Positions 1 to 9,573 are shown, counted from the stretch's first letter. The stretch: 64,000 bases of DNA from an uncultured Bacteroidia bacterium (GCA_902774295.1 CACYHP010000001.1:496001-560000), one strand, 5' to 3'. The notes: generated by a model not told the origin, from the letters alone. Numbers and translations: made by a program.

Positions 1-2
1 AT

Positions 3-467
3 AAAAATATCTCCGACGACGACGTGTTCAGCATGAACCGCCTGACGGACTACTGCGGCCACTGGATCCATCACTGCGGCTGGTATCCGGATAGAAAGAT
101 ACGTATCTGGAACCGCACGGTGGGGAAGTGGCAGGGCGAGATTCATGAGACGATAGAGTTTTCATCGGAGATAAAAGAAACAGTGCTCAGAGGTGACCTG
201 CTGCATTACTCTTTCGCGACAGCTGAAGACTATGAGAATCAGCAGTTTAAGTTCGCTAAGATGCGCGGACAGCATTACTTTATGAAAGGCAAGAAACATG
301 CCTCATTTTATATGGTGGTGTCGCCGGTTTTCAGCTTCATACAGCATTATTTCTTCCAGCTAGGCTTCCTCGACGGAAAAGACGGCTTCCATATCTGCTG
401 CGTCACCGCAAAAGCCACGAGGTTGAAATACCAGACACTTAAAGAATTGACAGACAAGAAGTTATGA
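3..467 (+). CDS. Glycosyltransferase family 2, C-terminal part (start outside window)
   Basis: The gene enters from the left edge: the frame is open from base 3 and the first start-like codon in the window (GTG at 24) lies inside the domain, so the true start is upstream. The visible 154 residues contain NRL and YCGHWIHHCGWYPD followed by RIWNR, which is the pattern of the second half of small family-2 glycosyltransferases related to WaaE/KdtX. These act at the cytoplasmic face of the membrane on lipopolysaccharide core or other surface glycans. The acceptor and sugar cannot be inferred. The stop overlaps the next start by four bases (ATGA), so the two genes are translationally coupled and probably serve the same glycan. 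Confidence 0.8.
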   Translation, partial: KNISDDDVFSMNRLTDYCGHWIHHCGWYPDRKIRIWNRTVGKWQGEIHETIEFSSEIKETVLRGDLLHYSFATAEDYENQQFKFAKMRGQHYFMKGKKHASFYMVVSPVFSFIQHYFFQLGFLDGKDGFHICCVTAKATRLKYQTLKELTDKKL

Positions 468-1363
468 TTAGTTTTGAGAAATATAAACGTGCCGAAAAGA
501 AGGATTACTGCTTCACTTTCATTATTCCGACTTGGAATAACCTGAAATATCTTGAGCTTTGCGTGAACAGCATCCGCCGTAACTCGGCTTACGAGCATCA
601 AATCATAGTCGCCATCAACGAAGGTGTGGATGGTACGCTTCAGTGGGTCGAAAATCAGCATCTTGACTATATCTATGCCAAGGAAAACATAGGCATCTGC
701 TACGCCTTGAACGCCTGCCGCAGCCTCATCGACACCAAATTCGTGTTCTACGCCAACGACGACATGTATTTCCTGCCCAACTGGGACGTGCCGATTCTCG
801 AACGAATCAACCAACTGACTGACAATCAGAAAGATACACATAAATATTTTATGATTTCCAGCACCCTCATCGAGCCTACTGGAAACAACCCTTGCGTGGT
901 GGTTCGCGACTACGGCACCGACATAGAGTCGTTCCGTGAGGCGGACCTGCTCAAAGAATATGCCGGTCTCGCTCGCAGCGACTGGCGTGGAAGCACCTGG
1001 CCACCTAACGTGATGCCTCTCGATTGCTGGGATCTCGTCGGCGGGATGAGCGTCGAGTTCCATCCGGGCTGGTACTCCGACCCCGACATCTCACGTAAGC
1101 TCTGGCATGCCGGAGTGCGCGATTTTATTGGCGTCGGCAACAGCCTCGTGTATCATTTCGGAAGTAAATCGACGAAGAGGATGCGCAAAAATCCTGGTAA
1201 GAAGATGTTCCAACTCAAATGGGGCATCAGCTCGGGCACATTCACCCAGCAGTATCTCCACCGCGGCGACACCGATTTCACGGAAGTGGAGGAGGAGAAA
1301 CTACCTAAGCCTAACAGCATCAAACAGTTGATAAAACGTATATTCGCTTGTTTTGGAAACTAA
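464..1363 (+). CDS. Glycosyltransferase family 2 (GT-A fold)
   Basis: A 299-residue protein. The GT-A nucleotide-sugar binding start IIPTWNN lies at about residues 20-26 and a DxD-like motif ANDDM at 97-101, where the family binds metal and UDP- or GDP-sugar. No membrane segment is evident, so it should be a soluble or peripheral enzyme. The start is fixed by the ATGA overlap with the preceding glycosyltransferase. Both probably belong to a surface-glycan (LPS or O-antigen) cluster lying mostly left of the window. The donor sugar is unknown. The family assignment is firm, the pathway is inferred. Confidence 0.8.
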   Translation: MISFEKYKRAEKKDYCFTFIIPTWNNLKYLELCVNSIRRNSAYEHQIIVAINEGVDGTLQWVENQHLDYIYAKENIGICYALNACRSLIDTKFVFYANDDMYFLPNWDVPILERINQLTDNQKDTHKYFMISSTLIEPTGNNPCVVVRDYGTDIESFREADLLKEYAGLARSDWRGSTWPPNVMPLDCWDLVGGMSVEFHPGWYSDPDISRKLWHAGVRDFIGVGNSLVYHFGSKSTKRMRKNPGKKMFQLKWGISSGTFTQQYLHRGDTDFTEVEEEKLPKPNSIKQLIKRIFACFGN

Positions 1364-1391
1364 ATTATTTACAAACATAAAATTTAATATC

Positions 1392-2642
1392 ATGACAAAC
1401 ATCGACAAAGTTAATTTCTCTGGAAAACGCGTCATCGTGCGCGTTGATTTCAATGTTCCGTTGGATGACAATTTCAACATCACCGACGACACCCGTATGC
1501 GCGCAGCAATGCCTACATTGAAAAAGGTGTTGAACGACAACGGTAAGCTCATCATCATGTCGCACCTCGGCCGTCCGAAAAAGAACCCGGACCCGAAATA
1601 TTCGGTGAAACCGCTCTTGAAACATCTCGAGGAACTCATCGGCAAACCGGTCATCTTCGTTGACGACTGTATGAAGGCCGCTGAGCCTATCAATGCCATG
1701 AAGGCAGGCGAGGTGATGCTTCTCGAAAACCTCCGTTTCTACGCCGAGGAAGAGGGCAAACCACGCGGCATAGAAAAAGGCGAGCCTGGCTACGACGAGG
1801 CAAAGAAAGAGATCAAGGCAGCTCAGAAAGAGTTCACCAAGACCCTCGCTTCATACGCCGACTATTACATCAACGACGCTTTCGGAACAGCACACCGCGC
1901 TCACGCTTCGACAGCTCTCATTGCCGACTATTTCGACGCAGACCATAAGATGTACGGCTACCTCATGGGCAAGGAAGTGGCTGCCGTCGACAAAGTGATG
2001 AACGACATCAAACACCCGTTCACCGCTATCATGGGCGGCTCGAAGGTCTCCACAAAGATCGACATCATCGAAAACCTGCTCACCAAGGTCGACAACCTCA
2101 TCCTTTGCGGCGGTATGACATACACTTTCAAGAAAGCTCTCGGAGGCAAGATAGGTAACTCAATATGCGAAGACGACAAGCTCGACCTCGCTCTCGATAT
2201 CATCGCTAAGGCTAAGGAAAAAGGCGTCAACCTCGTGCTCTCAATCGACACTGTGGCTGGCAACGCATTCTCAAACGACGCTGACACTCAGATCGTTGAC
2301 CCGATGAACATCCCTGACGGCTGGGAAGGCATGGACATCGGTCCGAAGACTCGTGAGATGTTCGCAAAGGTCATCAAAGGCTCGAAGACCATCCTCTGGA
2401 ACGGTCCTTGCGGCGTGTTCGAGTTCGACAAGTTCGCTGAAGGCTCAAAGGCTATCGCAATGGCAATCGCTGACGCTACAAAAGACGGCGCCTTCTCACT
2501 CATCGGCGGCGGCGACTCAGTGGCTTGCATCAACAAGTTCAACCTCGCCGACCAGGTGTCATACGTCTCAACAGGCGGCGGAGCTTTGCTTGAAGCTATC
2601 GAAGGTAAGGAATTGCCAGGAATTGCAGCGATTAAGAAGTAA
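1392..2642 (+). CDS. pgk: Phosphoglycerate kinase
   Basis: 416 residues, normal length. It transfers the phosphate of 1,3-bisphosphoglycerate to ADP in glycolysis, or the reverse in gluconeogenesis, in the cytosol. The family signature RVDFNVP is at residues 17-23, HLGRP at about 58-62, and the nucleotide-binding GGGDS and STGGGA segments are near 374-398. The frame is open further upstream to 1353, but homology begins at the ATG at 1392, which is the start chosen here. It lies 28 bases after the glycosyltransferase gene, so read-through from that operon is possible. Nothing unusual is seen. Confidence 0.98.
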   Translation: MTNIDKVNFSGKRVIVRVDFNVPLDDNFNITDDTRMRAAMPTLKKVLNDNGKLIIMSHLGRPKKNPDPKYSVKPLLKHLEELIGKPVIFVDDCMKAAEPINAMKAGEVMLLENLRFYAEEEGKPRGIEKGEPGYDEAKKEIKAAQKEFTKTLASYADYYINDAFGTAHRAHASTALIADYFDADHKMYGYLMGKEVAAVDKVMNDIKHPFTAIMGGSKVSTKIDIIENLLTKVDNLILCGGMTYTFKKALGGKIGNSICEDDKLDLALDIIAKAKEKGVNLVLSIDTVAGNAFSNDADTQIVDPMNIPDGWEGMDIGPKTREMFAKVIKGSKTILWNGPCGVFEFDKFAEGSKAIAMAIADATKDGAFSLIGGGDSVACINKFNLADQVSYVSTGGGALLEAIEGKELPGIAAIKK

Positions 2643-2646
2643 TAAT

Positions 2647-2730
2647 AGTCTTTAGTTCTTAGTCTTTAGTCTTTAGTGTTTAGTTATTGGTATTTTTACT
2701 AATGACTAACGACTAGAGACTAAAGACTTA
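2647..2730. repeat. Degenerate TTAGTCTTTAG repeat, inverted
   Basis: Two perfect copies of TAGTCTTTAG (2647-2656 and 2661-2670) and several imperfect ones are followed by their reverse complement (GACTAACGACTAGAGACTAA and on, 2704-2730). The result is an imperfect stem-loop between pgk and the next gene. The same repeat family recurs at 15026-15102. It may work as a terminator, but no clean T-run is present. Confidence 0.6.
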
Positions 2731-2743
2731 AAATATAATTATT

Positions 2744-4084
2744 GTGAAAAAAACATTAGTATTTTTAATCGCTATCTTTATGACGGCGATAGCCCTTGAC
2801 GGCCAATGGGTTAGTCCGGGCGATGGCACCACTTACACCATGCCGGACCTCGTTGACGTTACCGAAGGCGTGGTCACTGTCGGTGAGAACGGATACGTCA
2901 TCAATGCTGACCTCACCATCTCGGCTAACGATGTCCTGAAAATCGACGACCAGGTGGTGCGCATCGACGTGGCGGAAGTGCTCGTAACCATCAACGGCTC
3001 AATGGTTTGCACCAACACAAACAGAGTCAAGTTTTATGGTCTTAACGAGACGCAGCATTTCAGCATGCGCTTCGAGAATGCCACAGGCTGCAACATCAAA
3101 AAGATGTATTTCTCCGACGGCGCCGGCATCAAAGTCATTGACTCCGATGTGACCTTCGACGACGTGAAATTTGTTTATTTCACAAGAGATTACAGCAATG
3201 CCGTCATCGACATCTTCAACTGCGACCCAGTCATCAAAGACTGCTATTTCATGCTGAATCATGGTGCTGCAATAAGCTCGCCGGCCAACGGACAGGCATC
3301 GCCGCAGATTCTGAACTGCGACTTCGACACCAATGTCACCGACAACGTCAACACCCCGCAAATCAACCTCGGACCTGGTGGCAACGACACCATCCGTATC
3401 GTCGGCAATGAGGTATACACCATCATGGCTCAGTGGTACGTCGGTGGCTTGTCAATCGCTGACCTCATGGGAACAGGCGAGACGAAGGTGCTTCTGAAAG
3501 ACAACATCATCAAGGAAGGTCGCTACGGCTATAACCAACAGGGACAGACTATTTCGTCGGTTATCGTTGGCAACCAGTTTATCGATAACTATCACGAGGA
3601 CAACCCGATGAACGGCGGCAGTGGCATCTCGATTTATGGCACTACGGTCAATAATAAGGCTATCTTACGTAACAACGTGATTACCGGCAACCTCTGGGGT
3701 ATCACCGCGATTTATCTCCATGACATCGACATGGGAACCGAAGAGGATTGGGGCTATAACGAGATTCACGATAACTACAACGCTGGCGAAGTTTACGACC
3801 TCTACAACAACTCGGCTTGCGACATTATGGCTGTAGGCAACAATTGGGGCACTATCATAGAGGAAGAGATAGCTGATCATATCGTCGACCAAATCGACGA
3901 CCCGAGCTTCGGTCTCGTGACGTTTTATCCTTACGTCGGCAGCGAAGGAATCGATGAGATTTCGGCAGAAAACCTGTCGAAAGACAACCTTTATTACACC
4001 TTAGAAGGTCGTTGCCTCGGTGCAAAATTGCCTGAAGAATATAGAGGAGTGTATATCCTTAATGGAATAAAACACATCAAATAG
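2744..4084 (+). CDS. Secreted right-handed beta-helix protein
   Basis: 446 residues beginning with GTG followed by two lysines and a hydrophobic signal peptide (about residues 4-20). The body is rich in short Asn/Asp/Ile strands of the kind found in parallel beta-helix (pectate-lyase-like) proteins, for example repeated DN-x-I and N-x-I steps across 150-380. The last 35 residues (YYTLEGRCLGAKL, then GVYILNG) resemble the short C-terminal sorting tails of secreted Bacteroidota proteins, here in a reduced form. Substrate unknown. A polysaccharide-binding or -cleaving role is only a guess from the fold. No other start candidate precedes the signal peptide. Confidence 0.65.
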   Translation: MKKTLVFLIAIFMTAIALDGQWVSPGDGTTYTMPDLVDVTEGVVTVGENGYVINADLTISANDVLKIDDQVVRIDVAEVLVTINGSMVCTNTNRVKFYGLNETQHFSMRFENATGCNIKKMYFSDGAGIKVIDSDVTFDDVKFVYFTRDYSNAVIDIFNCDPVIKDCYFMLNHGAAISSPANGQASPQILNCDFDTNVTDNVNTPQINLGPGGNDTIRIVGNEVYTIMAQWYVGGLSIADLMGTGETKVLLKDNIIKEGRYGYNQQGQTISSVIVGNQFIDNYHEDNPMNGGSGISIYGTTVNNKAILRNNVITGNLWGITAIYLHDIDMGTEEDWGYNEIHDNYNAGEVYDLYNNSACDIMAVGNNWGTIIEEEIADHIVDQIDDPSFGLVTFYPYVGSEGIDEISAENLSKDNLYYTLEGRCLGAKLPEEYRGVYILNGIKHIK

Positions 4085-4088
4085 ACCC

Positions 4089-4211
4089 CGTCATTTCGAG
4101 CGAAACGAAGTGAAGTCGAGAAATCCTTGCATAACGTGTACAATATATGTTTCCGTTATACAAGGATTTCTCCATTCCGTTCCATTTCATTTCACTCCAG
4201 TCGAAATGACG
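4089..4211. repeat. Palindromic REP-like element (CGTCATTTCGAGC family)
   Basis: An imperfect inverted repeat between two convergent genes. It starts CGTCATTTCGAGCGAAACGA, continues GAGAAATCCTTG, and returns as CAAGGATTTCTC and TCGAAATGACG. Its arms can fold into a long hairpin that could stop transcription from both sides. Other copies or half-copies are at 5241-5290, 9419-9456 and 30870-31007. Confidence 0.8.
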
Positions 4212-4213
4212 AA

Positions 4214-5218
4214 TTACTCATTATAAATCACTTTCATCATCACGTTCCCTACCATCTGCAACGTCTTCACATCGATATTTTCGATGTTATCGTTAACCGT
4301 GTGCCAGTAAGGGAAGAAGCATGATGTGCGGTCTTCGTCGCCGACGAGGTGGATGATGTCGATTGTCGGGATGCCAGCGTAATGAATCATGTAGATGTGG
4401 TCGTCGTTGATAGGGTCGCCGAGTTCGTTGGTGAATGCCTCATCGTATCCCATGTCGCGTGCGATGCGCCACACCTTGTTGAGCACCCATGCCGAGTTGC
4501 CTTGTGAGTAATATTCCTTCGGGAAACGTGGATTGGCAGCTCCCACCATGTCGAGCAGTATGCCGTAATATGCGGTGTAACCCTCGATATGCGGTTTCTT
4601 CGACCAGTATTGCGAGCCGAGGCCCCAAGAGAGGTCGTTACGCTGGCTGTCGTCCATCCATTTCGGTGAGCCGTAGTCTTCCAAGTCGAAGAAAACGAAG
4701 TCGATGCCGATGTTGTCGTCGATGCGGTGCGTCTTCATCACGCGAGCCATCTCCATCATGATACCGCAGCCTGAGGCGCCGTCGTTGGCACCGTCGATAG
4801 GCTTCTTCCAGTTAGCCTCGTCAGGGTCGTTGTCGGCATAAGGCCTTGAGTCCCAATGTGCTGCGATGACAAGTCGTTTTCTTGCATTAGGGTTGAACGT
4901 GGCGATGATGTTCTTGCCATCGATGACTTTCCCGTCGTAGATACGGGTCTTGAAATCCTGGACATAAACGGTGTCGCAATAATCGTTGAGCGTCGCAATC
5001 ATCCATTCAGCACACTTCTGATGCGCCATAGTTCCCGGCACACGCGGTCCGAAATCACATTGCGCTTTCACAAAATAATACGCCGAATCGCCGACAAACT
5101 TCGGAACGGTTACATGTTTCTTCGGTGCCGCCTGCGACTGCTGCTGTGGCTGCTTGCTGTTATTATCGCAAGAAATGAATGCGATCACAATCCCTAATAA
5201 TAAAAATATCTTTTTCAT
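4214..5218 (-). CDS. M28-family zinc peptidase lipoprotein (glutaminyl-cyclase-like)
   Basis: 334 residues. A lipobox ending in Cys17 (IAFISC) predicts a lipoprotein anchored in an outer or inner membrane. The M28 two-zinc site is visible: His121 in AAHWDSR, Asp146 in GANDGASG, Glu180 in FFDLED, Asp223 in LLDMVGA and a C-terminal His near 306 in YWHTVND. This layout fits both M28 aminopeptidases and glutaminyl-peptide cyclotransferases, which share the fold; the sequence alone does not separate them. It adds to the set of exported peptidases in this window. Flanked on both sides by REP-like repeats. Confidence 0.85.
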   Translation of the reverse strand: MKKIFLLLGIVIAFISCDNNSKQPQQQSQAAPKKHVTVPKFVGDSAYYFVKAQCDFGPRVPGTMAHQKCAEWMIATLNDYCDTVYVQDFKTRIYDGKVIDGKNIIATFNPNARKRLVIAAHWDSRPYADNDPDEANWKKPIDGANDGASGCGIMMEMARVMKTHRIDDNIGIDFVFFDLEDYGSPKWMDDSQRNDLSWGLGSQYWSKKPHIEGYTAYYGILLDMVGAANPRFPKEYYSQGNSAWVLNKVWRIARDMGYDEAFTNELGDPINDDHIYMIHYAGIPTIDIIHLVGDEDRTSCFFPYWHTVNDNIENIDVKTLQMVGNVMMKVIYNE

Positions 5219-5240
5219 ATTTCAAAAATTTCATTCAATT

Positions 5241-5290
5241 CGTCATTTCGAGCGAAACGTAACGAAGTGAAGTGTAGTCGAGAAATCCTT
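5241..5290. repeat. REP-like half element
   Basis: One arm of the CGTCATTTCGAGC family, ending in GTCGAGAAATCC, just upstream of the M28 gene and downstream of the outer-membrane receptor gene. The opposite arm is not obvious; what follows (5291-5378) holds no gene. Confidence 0.7.
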
Positions 5291-5378
5291 TTTTAACGTA
5301 AACAATCGAATGATTTCGATAAACAAGGATTTATTCGCCTCTGGCGAATGCTTTCGCAAGCTCAGGTACGGGTGAGTG

Positions 5379-7847
5379 TTACTTTCCGCCTCCCATTGTG
5401 GCGCCTCCTGCATCTTCACCTCCTTCTCTCGCTCTGTTCTCAAGCTCCATCTTTCCGAATCGGAATGTCACGCCGGCGCTGATGGAACGGCTGTTGAACT
5501 TGTAAGAGCTATATGAGATGTAGTACGGGTTGTATGTGTCGTTGTCCCATTTGTTCCAGTTGAAGATGTCGTTCACGTTGAGGAAAACAGACATTTTCTT
5601 GTCGAAGAAATCGGCGCGCAGACCGCAGTTGATGGCGTAAGCCGGCCTTTGCTCCGCATAAAGTGACTGTGTCGCCGAACGGTAATAACCCGATGCATGC
5701 ACCTCGAGTTTGTTCCATACTTTCGCCCAAACGTTCAGACGAAGGCTATACGACCACATATCGCTCTCTACCTTCTGTCCGTAGAACAAGGTGGAATAAT
5801 ACGAGTCGTAGACGTTGGCGTAGAATCGCATGTTGAAAAAGCCTGTCGGACGGTACATGACGCTCGCCTCGAAGCCTAAATTGTATGAGTTGTCGACGTT
5901 ATACGGCTTGGTGGCGCGTACCCAGCGATGGAACAGCAAACTGTCGTAAGCGTTCTCTGTCACAGTGTTGATGGCTCCGTTGGCGTCTCTGTAATATGCC
6001 GATAATCCTACACTTCCGAACTTTTCGAAATACTTCGTCCAGCCCGCTTCAATGGAGTTGGTATAATACGACTTCAGATCGATGTTGCCCAAATCTATAC
6101 TTTCCTGCTCATATTCTACGAAATTGGTGAGATAACGAGCGTTAGGGTTGGAGATGCTTCTCGAATAGTTAAGTTTGAAGTTGTGCATCGAATTCGTTCT
6201 GTACGACATGTGGATAGACGGACGCCAATTGAGATATTGTTTCGACTCATGGTCGATCATATAGCCGTCCATATTACAATGCACGTTGGAATATTCCATT
6301 CTGATGCCAGGTTTTATCACGAAGTTGCCGAAACGCTGCTGCACTGTCAGGTAAGCGTCGAATTCATCGGACCAGCTCACACGGTCGTAGGTACGCAGGT
6401 TGTCATTTTCAAAAGTCGATGCGTTGATCAGGGTGTCGTAATTGACATGATAGGTGTCGGGGTCGTGCATAAACGCCACGCCCAAGCCTATCTCGCCGCC
6501 TTTGATATAAGGCAGGTTGTAGTCGACGAGAGCGTCGTAGCTGACGTCGTTGTAATGATATTTGTTGCGATAGCCGCTGAGTCGCTGAACGCTGCCGTCG
6601 GGGTTGAAATACACCCTCTCGTTCATGTTGTTGTTACTGCCTCCCCAATAGCCTGCATCTAAGCTGAAGGTGATGTTATGACCATCGTTGTTAAACAGAT
6701 GCTGATATTCAGCGCCGCCGCTGAATCCCTTGAAGCTGCCGTCGCCTGTGGCATTGGTGTAATAGTGGTTGTATTCGATGCCATTAGTGCGGTATTCGTT
6801 GCGGTAATAGTCTTCCCAAGCGGTGTTGCTGCTCCAGCTAGGCCATCCGCCCATCCACACCGAGACGTTGTTCATGGTGTCGATGTTGTACTGGAAATTC
6901 ATGTAGAAACCGCCACCGTAGCTGTTTTGCTTGGTCTTGCTGGTATAACGTGTCGTTGTGGTGGTGTCGAGCACGCCTGGGTTTAAGTCGCTGTCTTTGA
7001 ATGAGTAGCTATAGCCGTTGGTGTTTATCACGTTGTTTGAATAACGTCCGTTGAGGTAGAGGTTAAACGAGACCTTGTCGTTAGCGTAGACGTACGACAC
7101 CCATGGCGATATGTCGGGGCGTGTCGAGGCGTTGACGCCGAAGCTCACGAACTGGTTTTTCTGCACCTTGGCGTTTGTCACGATGTTGATGATGCCGCCG
7201 TCGCTCTTCGAGGCGTAACGTGCGCCCGGGTTGGTGATGACCTCGATGGTCTTGATGGCATTGGCGGGCAGCTGCTGGATGTATGTCTTTAGGTTCTCCT
7301 CGTTGAGATGCGAGGGCTTTCCGTTGATCCAGATCTCCACCGATGAGACACCACGAAGCGTGATGTTGCCTTCCACGTCGACCTCCACGCCCGGTGCGTT
7401 CTGAAGAGCATCGGATGCGGTACCTGTCTGTATCGACGGGTCCTCACTCACGTTGTAAAGCGTTTTCTCGCCGTCATTAGCGAAAAGCGGCTTCTTCTCA
7501 GTGATGACGACCTCATCGAGTCGCACCGCGCCCTCATTCATCTTGATGACGCCTAAGTCAACGTCTTCGGTGACATCCAAAACGTTTTTGTAGTTCTCAT
7601 ATCCGATAGCCGTAATCTGTAGGATATACTGGCCGTTTCGGACATTTTCCAACTTAAAGAAACCTTTGTCATTGGATGCGACTCCGCTGACATATACTGT
7701 GTCGGCTGCACGAATCAAGCCCACGTTGACAAACGCCAGGGCTTCGTTCGTAGCACCGTCGACCAAAGTACCTGAGATAGTGTGTTGAGCCATCAACACA
7801 TTGATGTTCAATAGGATTGCTGTGATAATTAATACTGCTCGCTTCAT
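5379..7847 (-). CDS. TonB-dependent-receptor-like outer-membrane beta-barrel protein
   Basis: 822 residues. After a signal peptide (about 1-20) comes a carboxypeptidase-regulatory-like beta-sandwich (about 22-105, HTISGTLVDGATNEALAFVN), then a plug domain (about 115-245, ending INIVTN), then a long beta-barrel rich in aromatic residues to about 805. This is the order seen in Bacteroidota outer-membrane receptors of the OMP_b-brl_3 type, which often lack a SusD partner; none is found here. The extreme C-terminus is Gly-rich (GGEDAGGATMGGGK) instead of ending in an aromatic barrel strand, which is odd. Ligand unknown. It has its own promoter and a palindrome in its leader. Confidence 0.85.
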   Translation of the reverse strand: MKRAVLIITAILLNINVLMAQHTISGTLVDGATNEALAFVNVGLIRAADTVYVSGVASNDKGFFKLENVRNGQYILQITAIGYENYKNVLDVTEDVDLGVIKMNEGAVRLDEVVITEKKPLFANDGEKTLYNVSEDPSIQTGTASDALQNAPGVEVDVEGNITLRGVSSVEIWINGKPSHLNEENLKTYIQQLPANAIKTIEVITNPGARYASKSDGGIINIVTNAKVQKNQFVSFGVNASTRPDISPWVSYVYANDKVSFNLYLNGRYSNNVINTNGYSYSFKDSDLNPGVLDTTTTTRYTSKTKQNSYGGGFYMNFQYNIDTMNNVSVWMGGWPSWSSNTAWEDYYRNEYRTNGIEYNHYYTNATGDGSFKGFSGGAEYQHLFNNDGHNITFSLDAGYWGGSNNNMNERVYFNPDGSVQRLSGYRNKYHYNDVSYDALVDYNLPYIKGGEIGLGVAFMHDPDTYHVNYDTLINASTFENDNLRTYDRVSWSDEFDAYLTVQQRFGNFVIKPGIRMEYSNVHCNMDGYMIDHESKQYLNWRPSIHMSYRTNSMHNFKLNYSRSISNPNARYLTNFVEYEQESIDLGNIDLKSYYTNSIEAGWTKYFEKFGSVGLSAYYRDANGAINTVTENAYDSLLFHRWVRATKPYNVDNSYNLGFEASVMYRPTGFFNMRFYANVYDSYYSTLFYGQKVESDMWSYSLRLNVWAKVWNKLEVHASGYYRSATQSLYAEQRPAYAINCGLRADFFDKKMSVFLNVNDIFNWNKWDNDTYNPYYISYSSYKFNSRSISAGVTFRFGKMELENRAREGGEDAGGATMGGGK

Positions 7848-7861
7848 TTTAAATGCTATTT

Positions 7862-7904
7862 TTGTCTATTTAGACAACTGTTTTAAAAATAACTTACAAA
7901 AATA
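7862..7904 (-). promoter_or_regulatory. Promoter and palindromic leader of the receptor gene
   Basis: A Bacteroidota -7 box TATTTTTG (minus strand, 7904-7897) is followed about 20 bases later by the perfect inverted repeat TTGTCTATTTAGACAA (7862-7877), which lies between the predicted transcription start and the ATG at 7847. A palindrome in this place is a likely operator. No clear TTG at -33 was found. Confidence 0.5.
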
Positions 7905-7940
7905 ATAAAAATTATGCCGAACTAAAAAATTCGGCATAAA
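7902..7940 (-). terminator. Intrinsic terminator after the DUF4097-like gene
   Basis: Ten-base perfect stem TTATGCCGAA/TTCGGCATAA (7912-7921, 7930-7939) with an eight-base loop. On the minus strand it is followed by TTTTTATTATT. It lies directly after the stop of the gene at 7964 and before the receptor promoter, so it separates two transcription units. Confidence 0.8.
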
Positions 7941-7963
7941 AAATTCAAAGTATGAAAAAAAGA

Positions 7964-9019
7964 TTATTTATTTTTACGGATATCGACATCGCCATATTTC
8001 GTTGTTATGGTAAGGCTGCCGCGCTCGCCCTCGCCGTAATGGCCTTGTCCGCCGATGCTACTCGTGTCGAAGAAACCCTTGAAGGTGATGTCGCCGTACG
8101 ACGAACGAAGGCTGTAGTTGAATGATGCATCCTCGTTGAGGTATAGATTGGCGTCGGAATATGCTCCATCGATTTCAATGACTGGCGTTAACGACGTTGC
8201 TGTGGCAGTCAAATCGGAATATCTCATGTCGACAGACAGTCTGCCGGTGACGTTTCTCACTTTCATGTCGGAATAGGCGGTGTTGACAAATAAGACTTTG
8301 TCTGCCTTCTCGATTCTTGCATCAGAATATTTGAGTTCCAACATGCAGTGATTCAAATCGGTGATGAAAATCTTGCTGTATTTCAGCGTTCCGTCGATGT
8401 AGTCACAGGTGTTGATTTTAGCGTCGCCGTAATCAAGCCACAAGCCCATTTGCTTGACGTTATAGATGTTGATGTTTCCGTATTTCACCTCGATGGAGTT
8501 GTTTGCGATGTCGTCGATCAGGATATTGTCGGCTTTGAAATCGCCATATTTTACATGGACTTTAAGTTTCTCACGCACTTCATCAAGAGTGATGTCTCCG
8601 TATTTTGTAGTCAAATCCAGCAGCACGTCTTTCGGGACTTTCACATTATATTTGATGGAAATCGAGGCGTTGTACGACTTGTTATTCTTGTTGTTGAAGA
8701 CGGTCTTGGCGTTCACTGTGTTGTAGTTCTGTTCCAATTCCACATCGATAATGCTTATCAGACTTTTCACAGTGTTTTCTCTGTCGCTTTTCACTGTTAT
8801 TTTCACCTTGAAATCAATCTGCGGCTGATCCCATGTGGTGATGTTGAAGTCGCTGTAGATGCCGTCCATCACAAGGTTTGGCAGAGCTTCCACGTCGAAG
8901 GTCTTTTCGACGGTTTTTTCCATCTCATATTTGTATTGGTAATCGCGGTCTTCGCGGTTGAAGGCGGCGGCTAACAATGCCGTCATGCTTAAAATTGCTA
9001 AAATCAAATACCTTTTCAT
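7964..9019 (-). CDS. Exported DUF4097-like repeat protein
   Basis: 351 residues with a signal peptide (about 1-19). The body is built from short strands punctuated by YGD, YSD and KYGDI/V triplets, about ten times between residues 140 and 345, which suggests a regular beta-solenoid. Proteins of the DUF4097 (putative auto-transporter-like adhesin) group show this and are commonly found beside ECF sigma and anti-sigma genes in Bacteroidota. It starts four bases after the stop of the anti-sigma-like gene, so the three genes form one operon. The biochemical role is unknown; an envelope-stress sensor or target is the usual guess. Confidence 0.65.
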   Translation of the reverse strand: MKRYLILAILSMTALLAAAFNREDRDYQYKYEMEKTVEKTFDVEALPNLVMDGIYSDFNITTWDQPQIDFKVKITVKSDRENTVKSLISIIDVELEQNYNTVNAKTVFNNKNNKSYNASISIKYNVKVPKDVLLDLTTKYGDITLDEVREKLKVHVKYGDFKADNILIDDIANNSIEVKYGNINIYNVKQMGLWLDYGDAKINTCDYIDGTLKYSKIFITDLNHCMLELKYSDARIEKADKVLFVNTAYSDMKVRNVTGRLSVDMRYSDLTATATSLTPVIEIDGAYSDANLYLNEDASFNYSLRSSYGDITFKGFFDTSSIGGQGHYGEGERGSLTITTKYGDVDIRKNK

Positions 9020-9023
9020 AATA

Positions 9024-9560
9024 TTACTTGTTTAATTTGTCGGTTAATAATTCCAATGTTCTTAATTTGTTATCGTAAATTTGTTCTGCTATAGCCATTT
9101 GTTTTTCTTCCGGGAGCGGTGCCAGTTCGGCGAAGACATCGCCTGTGTTGAGAAGTCCGTCGATCACTGCGTTGATTTGCATGCGGGTGGAGTCGTCGAC
9201 GTTCTGCATCACGTTTTCCAAGTCGATTATTGCCTGATCCATCCTTGCGTCGTACATCTGGCGCATCTCAACCAGTTTGTTGTCGGCGGTTGCTGTCTGC
9301 GGTATTTGTGTCGCTGCCTTCTGACCGTCTGTTATCATGCCTGTAATCACCATGATGATGGTCACTGCCGCTGCCGCCACCGAGGTCCAGGTCATGAAAC
9401 GCAGCTTGTGAACCTTATCGTCATTTCGAGCGTAGCGAAGCGAAGTCGAGAAATCCTCTTTTTCCGATAGCTTTTTGAGGAACCTCTCGCGGCTTCCTTC
9501 CGGCATCCTCACATCATCGAATGCCTCGCGGTTGTTTCTTATTTTCTCTTCTATATTCAT
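9024..9560 (-). CDS. Anti-sigma-factor-like membrane protein
   Basis: 178 residues, one membrane segment (about 56-74, SVAAAAVTIIMVITGMIT), a cytoplasmic N-terminus and a helical periplasmic part with a PLPEEKQMA region. Position right behind an ECF sigma gene supports an anti-sigma or stress-partner role; no zinc-binding HxxxCxxC motif is present, so it is not a classic zinc anti-sigma. Residues 36-47 (DFSTSLRYARND) are not native-looking: they are the translation of a REP-like repeat copy inserted in frame at 9419-9456. The protein remains open across it. Confidence 0.6.
   Translation of the reverse strand: MNIEEKIRNNREAFDDVRMPEGSRERFLKKLSEKEDFSTSLRYARNDDKVHKLRFMTWTSVAAAAVTIIMVITGMITDGQKAATQIPQTATADNKLVEMRQMYDARMDQAIIDLENVMQNVDDSTRMQINAVIDGLLNTGDVFAELAPLPEEKQMAIAEQIYDNKLRTLELLTDKLNK
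9419..9456. repeat. REP-like element inside the anti-sigma-like gene
   Basis: A 38-base copy of the CGTCATTTCGAGCG...GTCGAGAAATCC element identical in style to the intergenic copies, but lying within the coding sequence of the gene at 9024-9560. It adds about 12 codons without breaking the frame, just before the membrane segment. Confidence 0.8.
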
Positions 9561-9573
9561 ATTTCTATTCTTC

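Noticed and set aside
347..1063. 238-residue minus-strand open frame
   Set aside because: Antisense to two well-supported glycosyltransferase genes.
5243..5443. 66-residue minus-strand open frame
   Set aside because: Covers a REP-like half element and overlaps the end of the receptor gene; no homology features.
8348..8974. 208-residue plus-strand open frame
   Set aside because: Antisense shadow of the DUF4097-like repeat gene; its DVDVSV-type periodicity mirrors the YGD repeats.
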